NCBI GenBank assembly: GCA_963698165.1
Contig: CAVOPT010000016.1
Coordinates: 434,001-498,000 of the forward strand
Length of the DNA stretch: 64,000 nucleotides
Reading direction: 5' to 3'
Origin: JAAYUJ01 sp963698165
Lineage (GTDB): Bacteria > Desulfobacterota > Syntrophobacteria > Syntrophobacterales > Syntrophobacteraceae
Translations under genes and position numbers: made by a program
In this document: positions 1 to 8,279 of the stretch, one piece after another
Layout of the letters: each line of letters opens with the position of its first letter
Position numbering within the stretch: the stretch's first letter is position 1
The notes under the pieces: model-generated
Told to the model about the DNA's origin: nothing
The model's database searches: none
Seen by the model: the letters and a program-made list of their open reading frames with translations, nothing else

Positions 1-1
1 C

Positions 2-1834
2 GCTCTCTCCTCGGCAGAAGCTCTCATGAACGTCATCGGCGACGTGCTTGATTTCTCCAAAATCGAAGCCGGCAAGATGGAACTGGATGAAAACGTGTTT
101 TGTGTATCCGATATCGTGGACAGTGCCGTGCGAGTTTGTGCGGAAAAGGCCGAACGGAAGGGAATCGAGCTTGCCTACAAGGTGTGCGATTCGCTGCCGG
201 AAGAGCTCATCGGGGACCAAAACCGTCTACGTCAGGTCCTGGTCAATCTCGTGGGAAACGCTGTAAAATTCACCGAAAACGGCGAGGTCATCGTGAGCTG
301 CAAGCGTCAGGATACCTCCCAAGAAGCGACAATGCTGCGTTTTGAGGTTCGGGATAGCGGTTGCGGCATAGGACGCGAGCAGCAAGCCCTGATTTTCGAT
401 GCCTTCTCTCAAGCTGACAACTCCATGAGCCGTAACTATGGCGGGACAGGATTGGGGCTGGCCATTTCGCGCCAGCTCTGCGAATTGATGGGCGGCACGA
501 TCGGCGTGGAAAGCGAGCCAGGCAGAGGAGCGACCTTCTGGTTTACCGCACGGCTCAAAGAACCCAGCTCGAAACCTCTGAAGACCCCAACTCATCTGCT
601 CGACCTAAAAGGACTGCGTGTCCTCGTGGTGGAGGATTGTGTTCAGACACGCGAAATTTTCCAGGATTTCATCCTGTCATGGAAGGGCCTTGTTGAAGTT
701 GCACCGAATGCCACTGTGGGTCTCGATAAGCTTAGGGCCGCCGCCAAGAACGGACGACCTTTTGCGGTGGCCGTACTGGACTGGAGAATGCCGGGAATGG
801 ATGGGGTGTCCATGGCCCGGATCATCAAGGGCGACAACCAACTGAAGCACACAGGGTTGGTTTTGATGAGCAGCTTCGCCCAGATAGCCGACAGCGATGA
901 TGTGAAAGTGGGCGGCTTCGCCGCCTGTGTCCCAAAACCCATAAGCAGATCCGACCTTTACGATGCCATTTTGACTGCCGCCAACGGCGACTTGAGAAAA
1001 CTGCGGGAACCCTTGCGAAAGCAGATGGCGCAACCATCAGCATCGAGGGACGTCGCTTCCGAAACCATCCTGCTGGCGGAAGACAACGAGATCAACCGGG
1101 AGGTGGCGACAGAGTTCATCGCCGAACTGGGGTATCGATGCAAATGGGCCCGGACGGGTCGCGAGGCCGTGGAGGCCATCCGGGCGTGTAAAGTTGATCT
1201 CGTGTTGATGGACTGCCAAATGCCGGAGATGGACGGATACGAGGCGGCGCGTATCATCCGCCGTTGGGAAGCAGAAAACGCCGACAAACCTGGAGGACAG
1301 CGAATACCCATCGTGGCTCTGACCGCACACGCAGCGAAAAGCGACCGGGAACGTTGTCTTGAAGCGGGGATGGATGATTATCTGACCAAACCCCTTGATC
1401 CCGAGGAACTGGCAAGGACGCTGCAAAAGTGGCTCAAAGGCACTGGGCGTTCTTGTCGGCAGGAAACCGAGCTCGCGGATCGTGGCAAAGCCGGCGATGA
1501 GCAATGGGTGATAATCGATTACCCGAGCCTTCTGGAACGGTGCATGGGAAAACGGGACCTAGCGGAGCGGCTCGTCCAGATGTTCCTCGAGAATACCCAG
1601 GACAACCTGCAAGAGCTGGAGTCCGCCGTGCAGAAAAACGATGCGGCCTCGACGGCGGAAATTGCCCACAGCATAAAGGGGGCTGCGGGCAGCGTATCGG
1701 CCATGACCATGTGGGAGGTGTCCGCGCAGCTTGAGGCCATGGGGCGGGAGAAGAACCTGGTCGAAGCCCCTGCACTCGTCGGGCAGTTGCGGGAGCACCT
1801 GCAACTTCTGAGAGCAGGTCTTGAGACAAGTTGA
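2..1834 (+). CDS. Hybrid sensor histidine kinase, 3' part (HATPase-REC-REC-Hpt), 5' end outside window
   Basis: The reading frame is open from the left edge, and the first visible residues continue a HisKA helix (LDFSKIEAGK), so the sensor region and H-box lie upstream. Counting from the ATG at 26, the ATPase domain spans roughly residues 60-180: N box around NRLRQVLVNLVGNAVKF, G1 box DSGCGIG, G2 box GGTGLGLAIS. Two receiver domains follow. The first (about 197-315) has its phospho-Asp in VLDWRMPGMDG and its Lys in PKPI. The second (about 347-470) has AEDN, LMDCQMPEMDG and TKPL. A C-terminal Hpt domain has its His in AHSIKGAAGS. This is the BarA/RpfC-like layout for an internal phosphorelay that ends on the Hpt and then an external regulator. 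No partner regulator or output gene is adjacent, so signal and target are unknown. The domain calls are secure. Confidence 0.93.
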   Translation, partial: ALSSAEALMNVIGDVLDFSKIEAGKMELDENVFCVSDIVDSAVRVCAEKAERKGIELAYKVCDSLPEELIGDQNRLRQVLVNLVGNAVKFTENGEVIVSCKRQDTSQEATMLRFEVRDSGCGIGREQQALIFDAFSQADNSMSRNYGGTGLGLAISRQLCELMGGTIGVESEPGRGATFWFTARLKEPSSKPLKTPTHLLDLKGLRVLVVEDCVQTREIFQDFILSWKGLVEVAPNATVGLDKLRAAAKNGRPFAVAVLDWRMPGMDGVSMARIIKGDNQLKHTGLVLMSSFAQIADSDDVKVGGFAACVPKPISRSDLYDAILTAANGDLRKLREPLRKQMAQPSASRDVASETILLAEDNEINREVATEFIAELGYRCKWARTGREAVEAIRACKVDLVLMDCQMPEMDGYEAARIIRRWEAENADKPGGQRIPIVALTAHAAKSDRERCLEAGMDDYLTKPLDPEELARTLQKWLKGTGRSCRQETELADRGKAGDEQWVIIDYPSLLERCMGKRDLAERLVQMFLENTQDNLQELESAVQKNDAASTAEIAHSIKGAAGSVSAMTMWEVSAQLEAMGREKNLVEAPALVGQLREHLQLLRAGLETS

Positions 1835-2236
1835 CGAAAAAGACGAACAATTCGCCTTGTCTCGATACTTCGGGTCATCGCGGATCGGCGCGAATAGGAC
1901 CCCGCTCAGCAAAGGCCCGAAACTTGAAGTCGACGCAATTCCTGTATCCGAAGGCAATGCGTTTTGCTGCCCTCAAGGCCTGGCAGCTCATCACCCACGA
2001 CCCTTTGGTTGAGGATATAGCGAACCGGATCAAAGCGATGGCTGGAAGATGAATCGTCCGGCAATGGGACATCCTACTCGTCATGTCGGCGAAAGCCGGC
2101 ATCCAGAGATTCTCATGGATCCCGGCCAAGCCCGGAATGTCGGACGCTTCATCGGCCACTTTATTGCCTTGTGCGCTACTGAGCCTATGTTGACCCCCAT
2201 CGAACCATCGGCCCATTGAACTCTCTGTCGAGATTT
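1835..2236. other. Intergenic region, no gene recognised
   Basis: Short open frames cross this stretch, but none has a convincing ribosome-binding site or recognisable sequence. The only structured element seen is the REP-like hairpin at 2079-2108. The 3' end of the kinase faces the 3' end of the minus-strand gene at 2237, so this is a convergent spacer. Confidence 0.6.
2079..2108 (+). repeat. REP-like hairpin repeat, copy 1
   Basis: The sequence CGTCATGTCGGCGAAAGCCG and its flank form a short hairpin (CGGC, loop GAAA, GCCG) followed by GCATCCAGAG. A close relative lies at 8222-8250 (CGTCAATCCGGCGAAAGCCG, then GAATGCAGG). Both match the widespread form of extragenic palindromes that read roughly GTCATTCCGGCGAAAGCCGG. 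Both copies are between genes. Confidence 0.7.
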
Positions 2237-2776
2237 CTATTCAAGCTCAGGGAGTTCCACACGCGGTACGAGGAGCTTTATGCTACGCGGTTGAGCGGGT
2301 TTTCTCTCGATGAAACCCTTCTTTTCAAGTTGGAGAACCATGTTGTGGACAGCGGGAGGCGTGGTTCTGAAAAACCTTTGCATTTCGGCTTCCGCCGGTG
2401 GGCGGCGGTTCAGCTTCGTGTAGTAGTATATGAAAGCGAGGTACTGCCCCTGTTTTTGAGAATGATGGGGTTTCGCCTCCTGAGTCCTTCTGGGTGGAGC
2501 TTTCGCAAAGGATATGGAACACTGGCCATAATTCCTCACGCCGATCCTGAACTCCCTGGCGATCCCGTCGACCACATCCATTTGCCTTGCCTTGTTGATG
2601 GTGAACTCAGCCACTAAGACGTTCGCTTGATCCCTGGGGATGGAGACGCCTACACTGTTCATGTCGTTGGTGAGATACCCCGCCGACGCGAACATTTCCC
2701 TCTCGTCGATTTCGGTGGGGGACGACATCAATTCCACTTCGACTCTCACACCCATGCTGGCCCGGCTACGGTTCAT
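2237..2776 (-). CDS. Hypothetical protein with C-terminal LexA-like winged helix
   Basis: About 179 residues from the ATG at 2776; a TTG nine bases upstream is an alternative start. A GGAGG lies only two bases before the ATG, so the start is uncertain. Residues from about 110 to 175 read like a LexA-type DNA-binding winged helix: a first helix GQYLAFIYYYTKLNRRPP, then a recognition segment TTPPAVHNMVLQLEKKGFI and a basic wing PRSIKLLV. The N-terminal ~95 residues are not recognised. No LexA autocleavage domain (Ala-Gly site with Ser/Lys) is present. It follows the gene at 2801-3262 by about 25 bases and is probably cotranscribed. A DNA-binding role is an inference from the C-terminal half only. 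Confidence 0.6.
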   Translation of the reverse strand: MNRSRASMGVRVEVELMSSPTEIDEREMFASAGYLTNDMNSVGVSIPRDQANVLVAEFTINKARQMDVVDGIAREFRIGVRNYGQCSISFAKAPPRRTQEAKPHHSQKQGQYLAFIYYYTKLNRRPPAEAEMQRFFRTTPPAVHNMVLQLEKKGFIERKPAQPRSIKLLVPRVELPELE

Positions 2777-2800
2777 TTCCTCCAAAACCTCGCGACGTCT

Positions 2801-3262
2801 CTAATCCCAATACTCAGGATCGTCAAACATCGGTGCCCGTTCATCCTTCTCCGATATGCACCGCGTCGGGCACGACACGCACATTGCTGTCTGAGAATCC
2901 CAAGCCTTATAGGCGGCCGTGAGCAACTTGTCCACGAGGCGATCACCAATGTGTGGGAAAAATCTCTCGATTTCCTGGTATCCAACTCTCACGGCGGTGA
3001 TCTTTCCTGCCAGTCTGTCGAGAATCGCTTTCTTCATGTGTTTCGCGTAGTGAACGCAGAAGTCTCTTATCTGCTCCTCATCAACGCCCTTTTTACGCAA
3101 TTGGGCCTTCAATCGCCACTGCTTGCCGATGGAATGCTCCATCTCCGACGCGAACTCGAACAGGAACCAATTGAGTTTTGTCTTCTCCTTCTCCTTTGAA
3201 AAGAAGCGGTCAGGAGAGATCCGTCCTCTCGCGGTACCCCCCTTGTCATCCCCTGGAGCCAT
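2801..3262 (-). CDS. Hypothetical protein with CxxCPxxC motif
   Basis: Starting at the ATG at 3262, which has AGAGGAAT about five bases upstream, the product is 153 residues. It is rich in charged residues, mostly predicted helical, and carries a cysteine cluster near the C-terminus (CVSCPTRC) that could bind metal. It ends in an acidic tail. The mRNA leader contains a dyad, GACCCAA with TTGGGTC 13 bases apart, just upstream of the ribosome-binding site. It appears to be the first gene of a two-gene unit with the LexA-like protein at 2237-2776. I do not recognise the family. Confidence 0.55.
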   Translation of the reverse strand: MAPGDDKGGTARGRISPDRFFSKEKEKTKLNWFLFEFASEMEHSIGKQWRLKAQLRKKGVDEEQIRDFCVHYAKHMKKAILDRLAGKITAVRVGYQEIERFFPHIGDRLVDKLLTAAYKAWDSQTAMCVSCPTRCISEKDERAPMFDDPEYWD

Positions 3263-3352
3263 CGTAATTCCTCTTTTTCTAACGATAAGACCCAATGCAG
3301 GTGCAGGGTTGGGTCGACCTTGCACCGGTTCGATGGCGTTGCGATTTCCTGG

Positions 3353-3613
3353 CTAGCGGGTGCTCTTGAGGAACTTGTCGCGGCACGCCGGGCTGCAAAA
3401 GTGGATCGTCTTACCGCCGATTCTCGCTTCGATGCCCTTCTGCTTCATGAAATAGGCACCGCACTGGGGGTCCTTGATGAGTTCCGCATCGGCCAAAAGG
3501 GACTCCTCCTCGTCGGAAGGCTTGAACTTATCCTTCAGGAGGGACCCGAGGGGACCTTTGAGAAGCCGATAACAGAAGTAGATGAGTGCGGCAAAGATGA
3601 GTAATCGTATCAT
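3353..3613 (-). CDS. Small membrane-anchored YHS/TRASH-like metal-binding protein
   Basis: 86 residues. The start is set by an ATGA overlap with the stop codon of folK. An N-terminal hydrophobic helix (IRLLIFAALIYFCY) is followed by a basic linker and a YHS/TRASH-like segment: DPQCGAYF, then IHFCSPACRDKFL. The cysteines at these two sites are the usual metal ligands of this small fold. Similar proteins occur as single-pass membrane proteins with the YHS domain in the cytoplasm. It is the last gene of the long minus-strand run and is translationally coupled to folK. Its specific metal and partner are unknown. Confidence 0.75.
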   Translation of the reverse strand: MIRLLIFAALIYFCYRLLKGPLGSLLKDKFKPSDEEESLLADAELIKDPQCGAYFMKQKGIEARIGGKTIHFCSPACRDKFLKSTR

Positions 3614-4119
3614 GGCGTCTGCGTATCCAAATGCTCGATTTCCTGATGGTGGGCGGATGCAAGAAGGTTCGCCAGCATTAGCGCGGCGGAAACCTTTAAT
3701 ACCGGGTGGACCCATGAAGGATCGATGTCAGCCAGGGGAGCGAGTACGAAGAGCCTCTCGTGGAGTCGCGGGTGCGGGATTGTCAAATGGGGCAGGCGCA
3801 CCACCCGGTTTCCGTGAGCCAGGATGTCCAGGTCCAGGGTCCTCGGTCCCCAGCGCACGCCGCGTACACGGCCAAAATCACGTTCCAGCGCCTGGAGCAG
3901 AGAGAAGAGCTCATGGGGGTCGAGGGACGTTTCTCCCACGATGACCCCGTTCACAAACCAGTCCTGTTCGACGGGTCCGACAGGCTTCGTGCGATAGAGG
4001 GGGGACACCCGGGTCACGTGAAACAGGGGATGAAGGACCCTCAGCCGTTCCACAGCCTCGAGGCAGGTTTTCAATGGTTCCCCCTCATTGCTCCCGAAGC
4101 CGATGAGCACCTTTTCCAT
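3610..4119 (-). CDS. folK: 2-amino-4-hydroxy-6-hydroxymethyldihydropteridine pyrophosphokinase
   Basis: 169 residues, the normal HPPK length. It transfers pyrophosphate from ATP to the pterin in folate synthesis. Family marks are the N-terminal GFGSNEGEP, the VSPLYRTKPVG segment, QDWFVNGV, and the ATP/Mg motif WGPRTLDLDIL followed by LTIPHPRLHER. It lies about 137 bases downstream of dapL and overlaps the next gene by four bases. No strong ribosome-binding site is visible at the start, so expression may depend on readthrough from dapL. No other folate gene is in the window. Confidence 0.93.
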   Translation of the reverse strand: MEKVLIGFGSNEGEPLKTCLEAVERLRVLHPLFHVTRVSPLYRTKPVGPVEQDWFVNGVIVGETSLDPHELFSLLQALERDFGRVRGVRWGPRTLDLDILAHGNRVVRLPHLTIPHPRLHERLFVLAPLADIDPSWVHPVLKVSAALMLANLLASAHHQEIEHLDTQTP

Positions 4120-4256
4120 GGAGAGCCGCCAACGCAGGAGACCATCACCAAGTCATGCGACAGAAGAAACGTGGGGGGGGAGACGGCAGCACCCGGGCCA
4201 GAGCGTCAGCGCGCGGAACCCTCCCCGTGTGTTTTTCGCCGCTTTATTCTCTCCTG

Positions 4257-5423
4257 TCAGAAGGAGAGCTTTTGGATGCGAGCGACGGCCTCCTCGATAC
4301 GGGCCTTGTCGACCGTCAGGGCCAGCCTCACGTAACCTTCTCCCGGTTCACCGAAGCCGCTTCCGGGAGTGGTGACGATTCCGGCCTCCCGCAGCAGCAG
4401 CGACGTGAATTCAGTGGACCGGTATCCTTGTGGAATGGGGCACCAAACGTAGAAGGTGGCCCTGGGCGATGGGGGATTGAGCCCCACCTTCCGCAAGCCC
4501 TCGATGAGGGTGTCCCGGCGCTCCTGGTAGATGGCCTGCATCTCCCGGACGCACCCCTGGTCGCCCTCGAGAGCCGCGATTCCTGCCATCTGCACCGCGT
4601 TGAACGCTCCGGAATCGATGTTGCTCTTGATCTGGCCAAGGCCATCCAGAATGTCCGCGTTACCCACGGCGAATCCGAGACGCCATCCGGTCATGTTGTA
4701 GGTCTTGGAAAGGGAATGGAACTCGATCCCTATCTCCTTTGCCCCCGGGATTTCAAGGAAACTCATGGGGCGGTAGCCGTCGAAAGTCATTTCCGTGTAC
4801 GCGGCGTCGTGACAGACAATGATCTTGTGCTCCCTGGCAAAGTCCAGAACCTTCACGAAAAAGTCGCGTTCTGCGGTCGCTCCGGTGGGGTTGTTCGGGT
4901 AATTGACGAACATGAGAACGGCTTTGCGGGCAACCTCCTCGGGGATGGCATCCAGATCGGGGAGAAAATGGTTCTCCCGGACCAAGGGCATGAAATGGGA
5001 TTCGCCTCCCGCAAACATCACCGTCGTGTGGTAGACCGGATAGCCGGGGGTCGGGACGAGGGCGATGTCGCCCGGGTTGATGAAGGCGAACGGGAAGTGG
5101 GCGATGCCTTCCTTGGACCCGATGAGTGTCAGCACCTCCTTCAAGGGATCCAGTTCCACCCCGAACCGGCTTCGATACCACCCAGCGACGCTCACCCGGA
5201 AATTGTTCATCCCCGAGTAGGAGGGGTACTGGTGGGTCGAGGGGTCTTCAACGGCTTCCTTGAGCCTTTCGATGATGTGCTTCGGAGTCGGAAGATCCGG
5301 GTCGCCGACCCCAAGGTTGATCACATCAACTCCCTTGGCCATGAGCTCAGCCTTGAGCCGGTCGATTTCCTGAAAGAGATAGGGGGGAAGCCGTTTCAAC
5401 CGTTCTGCCTTTTCAAACGCCAT
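4257..5423 (-). CDS. dapL: LL-diaminopimelate aminotransferase
   Basis: 388 residues from the ATG at 5423, which has GGAGG six bases upstream; an in-frame GTG at 5429 would overlap that site. A fold-type I PLP aminotransferase: substrate region VINLGVGDPDLPTP, NYPNNPTGA, and the PLP lysine in SLSKTYNMTGWR. DapL converts tetrahydrodipicolinate to LL-DAP in one step, bypassing dapD/C/E, and none of those is present here. Its place after dapF-dapA-dapB supports DapL over aspartate or alanine aminotransferase, which share the fold. The substrate assignment rests partly on this context. Confidence 0.9.
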   Translation of the reverse strand: MAFEKAERLKRLPPYLFQEIDRLKAELMAKGVDVINLGVGDPDLPTPKHIIERLKEAVEDPSTHQYPSYSGMNNFRVSVAGWYRSRFGVELDPLKEVLTLIGSKEGIAHFPFAFINPGDIALVPTPGYPVYHTTVMFAGGESHFMPLVRENHFLPDLDAIPEEVARKAVLMFVNYPNNPTGATAERDFFVKVLDFAREHKIIVCHDAAYTEMTFDGYRPMSFLEIPGAKEIGIEFHSLSKTYNMTGWRLGFAVGNADILDGLGQIKSNIDSGAFNAVQMAGIAALEGDQGCVREMQAIYQERRDTLIEGLRKVGLNPPSPRATFYVWCPIPQGYRSTEFTSLLLREAGIVTTPGSGFGEPGEGYVRLALTVDKARIEEAVARIQKLSF

Positions 5424-5575
5424 TTGCACCTCCGAACAATTCGATCAACGCTGAAAACACCCCGACCACCACATGGAAATGATTGGACATTCCTGATTCA
5501 GGGCAACGCTTCCCGCCGAAGACCGGGACCAGCCGTCCGGGGAGCTTTGAGTCGCGTGAAAAAAGACGATTGCCT

Positions 5576-6379
5576 TCACTTGATGCCCAGGACGTGCTGC
5601 ATGTCATAGAGACCGGGTGGCTGACGAACCACCCAGAGCGCAGCGCGGAGCGCCCCGCGGGCAAAATTGTCACGGCTGTGGGCCCGGTGGATGAGCTCGA
5701 TGCGCTCCCCCAACCCCGCGAACATCACGGTGTGTTCTCCCACGATGTCCCCGCCTCTCAGGGTCTGGACCCCGATTTCCTGCCCGGTCCGTTCCCCGAT
5801 GATCCCGTGCCGGGCATAGACACCCACCTGTTCCAGGTTGCGCCCCAGGGATTCCGCGACCACCTGGGCGAGTTTCACGGCGGTTCCGCTCGGAGCGTCC
5901 TTCTTGAAGCGGTGATGGGCCTCGACGATTTCCACGTCGAAATCGGGCCCCAGGAGGCGGGCCACGTCCGCGACCACCTTGAAGAGGACGTTGACCCCCA
6001 TGCTCATGTTGGGGGCGAGAACACAAGGAATCGACGAGGCCATTTGCCGGGCCTGCTCCAACTGGTCCGGCGTGAATCCCGTTGAACCGATGACCATGGG
6101 CTTCTTCGCGGACGATGCCTCCCTGAGGTGGGCCAGCGAAACGGAAGCCGCGGTGAAGTCGATGACGACGTCGGCCTTTTCGAGCACTTCCCGGATGCCT
6201 CCATCCACGCGCAACCCCGTGGGTGGCCCGCCGATCACCTCAGCGAGCTCCAGTCCCACCTTGGGGTGATCGGAGCGTTCAAAGCCTCCGGCCAGAGTGA
6301 GCTCCTCCGATTCGGCGATGATCTGGGCAATCCTGGAACCCATCCTGCCGGCGACGCCGGCTATCGCTGCACGGACCAT
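5576..6379 (-). CDS. dapB: 4-hydroxy-tetrahydrodipicolinate reductase
   Basis: 267 residues, the usual DapB size, starting at the ATG at 6379 with GGAGG four bases upstream; the reading frame stays open further upstream without homology. The N-terminal NAD(P)-binding motif is GVAGRMG. The signature catalytic/substrate segment HHRFKKDAPSGTA lies near residue 155. It reduces the DapA product to tetrahydrodipicolinate, the substrate of DapL. It sits between dapA (26 bases upstream) and dapL (about 150 bases downstream). Confidence 0.95.
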   Translation of the reverse strand: MVRAAIAGVAGRMGSRIAQIIAESEELTLAGGFERSDHPKVGLELAEVIGGPPTGLRVDGGIREVLEKADVVIDFTAASVSLAHLREASSAKKPMVIGSTGFTPDQLEQARQMASSIPCVLAPNMSMGVNVLFKVVADVARLLGPDFDVEIVEAHHRFKKDAPSGTAVKLAQVVAESLGRNLEQVGVYARHGIIGERTGQEIGVQTLRGGDIVGEHTVMFAGLGERIELIHRAHSRDNFARGALRAALWVVRQPPGLYDMQHVLGIK

Positions 6380-6405
6380 TTGATCCTCCATCCTCTTCCA
6401 TGAAC

Positions 6406-7281
6406 TCACAAGAGCCCGTAAGCTTCCAGTTCCCCCTTCAACCTCAAACGGTTGGCCGGGGCCATGGGAGCCAGCGGCAGCCGCACTTCGTCGCTTTCGA
6501 TCTTCTTCATCATGGCGAGGGCCGCCTTGACCGGCGCGGGGTTGGTTTCGCAGAAGAGCACGTGGCAGAGGGGGAGCAGGCGGTAATAAAGCTTCTGCGC
6601 CTCGGCAAACTTGCCTTCCAGGAAGCGGTCGCACAGGTCCGCCATGTCCCTGGGAGCGATGTTGGAGACGACGGAGATCACGCCCTTTCCTCCCACGCAC
6701 ATGAGGGGGAAAGTGAGGTAGTCCTCTCCCGAAACCACCGTGAAATCGTCACCGCAACGGGCCACGATGTCGGTGATCTGCTTCATGCTTCCCGAAGCCT
6801 CCTTGATGCCGACAATGTTATCGATCTTGGCGAGGCGGGCGATGGTATCGGGTTCCATGTTGACCGCCGTCCGTCCAGGGATGTTGTAAAGGATGATGGG
6901 AATATCCACCGCCTGGGCCACCGATTTGTAATGCTGGTAGAGCCCTTCCTGGGTGGGCTTATTGTAGTAGGGGCTGATCATGAGCACGGCGTTCGCACCG
7001 GCGCCCTTGGCGTGCCTGGTCAGGCGGATGGCTTCCGTGGTGTTGTTGGAACCCGTCCCGGCAATGACGGGCACCCGTTTGTTCACCTGCTCGACGGCAA
7101 TTTCCACCACCCGCTCATGTTCCTCATATGAGAGGGTCGCGGACTCTCCCGTGGTCCCGCAGGGAATGATGGCACGGGTTCCATTGGCGATCTGGAACTC
7201 GATGAGATCCCTGAACCCCTGCTCGTCCAGTTGCCCGTTTTTGAAAGGTGTCACAATCGCTACCATTGCGCCTCGAAACAT
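6406..7281 (-). CDS. dapA: 4-hydroxy-tetrahydrodipicolinate synthase
   Basis: 291 residues, a standard (beta/alpha)8 DHDPS. It condenses pyruvate with aspartate semialdehyde, the committed step of DAP/lysine synthesis. Recognisable parts are GTTGES near the pyruvate pocket, the tyrosine in YNIPGRT, and the Schiff-base lysine in VGIKEASGS. The start has GGAG with good spacing. It begins nine bases after the dapF stop, indicating cotranscription. Lysine feedback cannot be judged from sequence alone. Confidence 0.97.
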   Translation of the reverse strand: MFRGAMVAIVTPFKNGQLDEQGFRDLIEFQIANGTRAIIPCGTTGESATLSYEEHERVVEIAVEQVNKRVPVIAGTGSNNTTEAIRLTRHAKGAGANAVLMISPYYNKPTQEGLYQHYKSVAQAVDIPIILYNIPGRTAVNMEPDTIARLAKIDNIVGIKEASGSMKQITDIVARCGDDFTVVSGEDYLTFPLMCVGGKGVISVVSNIAPRDMADLCDRFLEGKFAEAQKLYYRLLPLCHVLFCETNPAPVKAALAMMKKIESDEVRLPLAPMAPANRLRLKGELEAYGLL

Positions 7282-7290
7282 GGCTCTCTC

Positions 7291-8175
7291 CTATTTCCTT
7301 AATGTTTCGTCCCAGAGCACCGCCTCATAGACCACCTTGGCGTCTCCTTCCATGAACACCTCGGTGAATTCCGTGGGCCCCCCGTGAGGCGGCATTTCAA
7401 AGTAAATGGTCAAGGTTTCCCCGCTCCGCGTGAGCACTTCCACAGGAGAGGCGACAAGGTGTTTAGATGCGGCGACGAGCGCGGATGCAATGGACCCGGT
7501 GCCACAGGCGAGGGTTTCATCCTCGACTCCTCGTTCGTAGGTGCGGATGAGCATGTGATGCTGGTCGACCACAAGAGCGAAATTTACATTGGTCCCGGCA
7601 GGTTGGAAGCGAGAATGATATCGGAGGATTCTGCCAAGTTGGAAAACATCCGCGTTCTCCAAGGCCGCCCTGTCTTCTTCGAACGTCACCACATGGGGCA
7701 CCCCGGTGTTGATGAAATGAAGGCACAGGGACCGATCACCCGCATCCAGGCAGAAATCGGTTTCCAGGCCGTGGGGAGCGGTCATCCTCACCTTCACCCG
7801 TTCTCCGATGACCTCTGCCCGGATGATGCCGGCCAGAGTGCGAAAGGACATTCGTGGTTTGAGAGCGATTCCCTTGAGGTGCGCAAAACGGGCTGCGCAT
7901 CGGGACCCGTTTCCGCACATTTCCGCTTCACTGCCGTCGGCGTTGAAGAAACGCCAGCGGAAATCAACCTCTGGGTCATTCTCGATCAAAATGAAACCGT
8001 CGGCCCCCGCCGAAAGCTTCCGCCGGCAGGCCCGCCGCACAAGCTCCAGGCACCCGTCGGCGTCCACCAAGCCAGACCGATTGTCCACCACGATGAAGTC
8101 ATTGCCGCTGCCTGTCATTTTGACAAACGCGATACGCTGAGGGATCTGCACTGTCTTCAACGGGCACTCCGTCAC
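7291..8175 (-). CDS. dapF: Diaminopimelate epimerase
   Basis: Up to 294 residues from a GTG at 8175. The conserved start of the family (FVKMTGSGNDFIVVDN) lies about 15 residues in, and a second GTG a few codons downstream is a possible real start, so the first residues are uncertain. Both catalytic cysteines are present, in MCGNGSRC and in LACGTGSIAS. It interconverts LL-DAP and meso-DAP, giving the substrate for LysA and for peptidoglycan. It is preceded by a short spacer holding a REP-like hairpin and followed closely by dapA. Confidence 0.95.
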   Translation of the reverse strand: MTECPLKTVQIPQRIAFVKMTGSGNDFIVVDNRSGLVDADGCLELVRRACRRKLSAGADGFILIENDPEVDFRWRFFNADGSEAEMCGNGSRCAARFAHLKGIALKPRMSFRTLAGIIRAEVIGERVKVRMTAPHGLETDFCLDAGDRSLCLHFINTGVPHVVTFEEDRAALENADVFQLGRILRYHSRFQPAGTNVNFALVVDQHHMLIRTYERGVEDETLACGTGSIASALVAASKHLVASPVEVLTRSGETLTIYFEMPPHGGPTEFTEVFMEGDAKVVYEAVLWDETLRK

Positions 8176-8221
8176 TCAGATCAGATATACTCTTCAGGAG
8201 CCTCCAGCGGAAGTCTCTTCA

Positions 8222-8250
8222 CGTCAATCCGGCGAAAGCCGGAATGCAGG
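8222..8250 (+). repeat. REP-like hairpin repeat, copy 2
   Basis: CGTCAATCCGGCGAAAGCCG followed by GAATGCAGG, with a CCGGC/GCCGG stem around a GAAA loop. It is the partner of the copy at 2079-2108 and sits in the 104-base spacer between lysA and dapF, where it could modulate message stability within the operon. Confidence 0.7.
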
Positions 8251-8279
8251 CTCTGCAAACATTTCAGGGGGGAAACGGT

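Noticed and set aside
1831..2052. Possible 73-residue gene after the histidine kinase
   Set aside because: Overlaps the kinase end, has no ribosome-binding site and no recognisable sequence.
4155..5609. Long plus-strand open frames opposite dapL, argH and argG
   Set aside because: They are antisense shadows of clear minus-strand genes, a normal effect of high-GC codon use.
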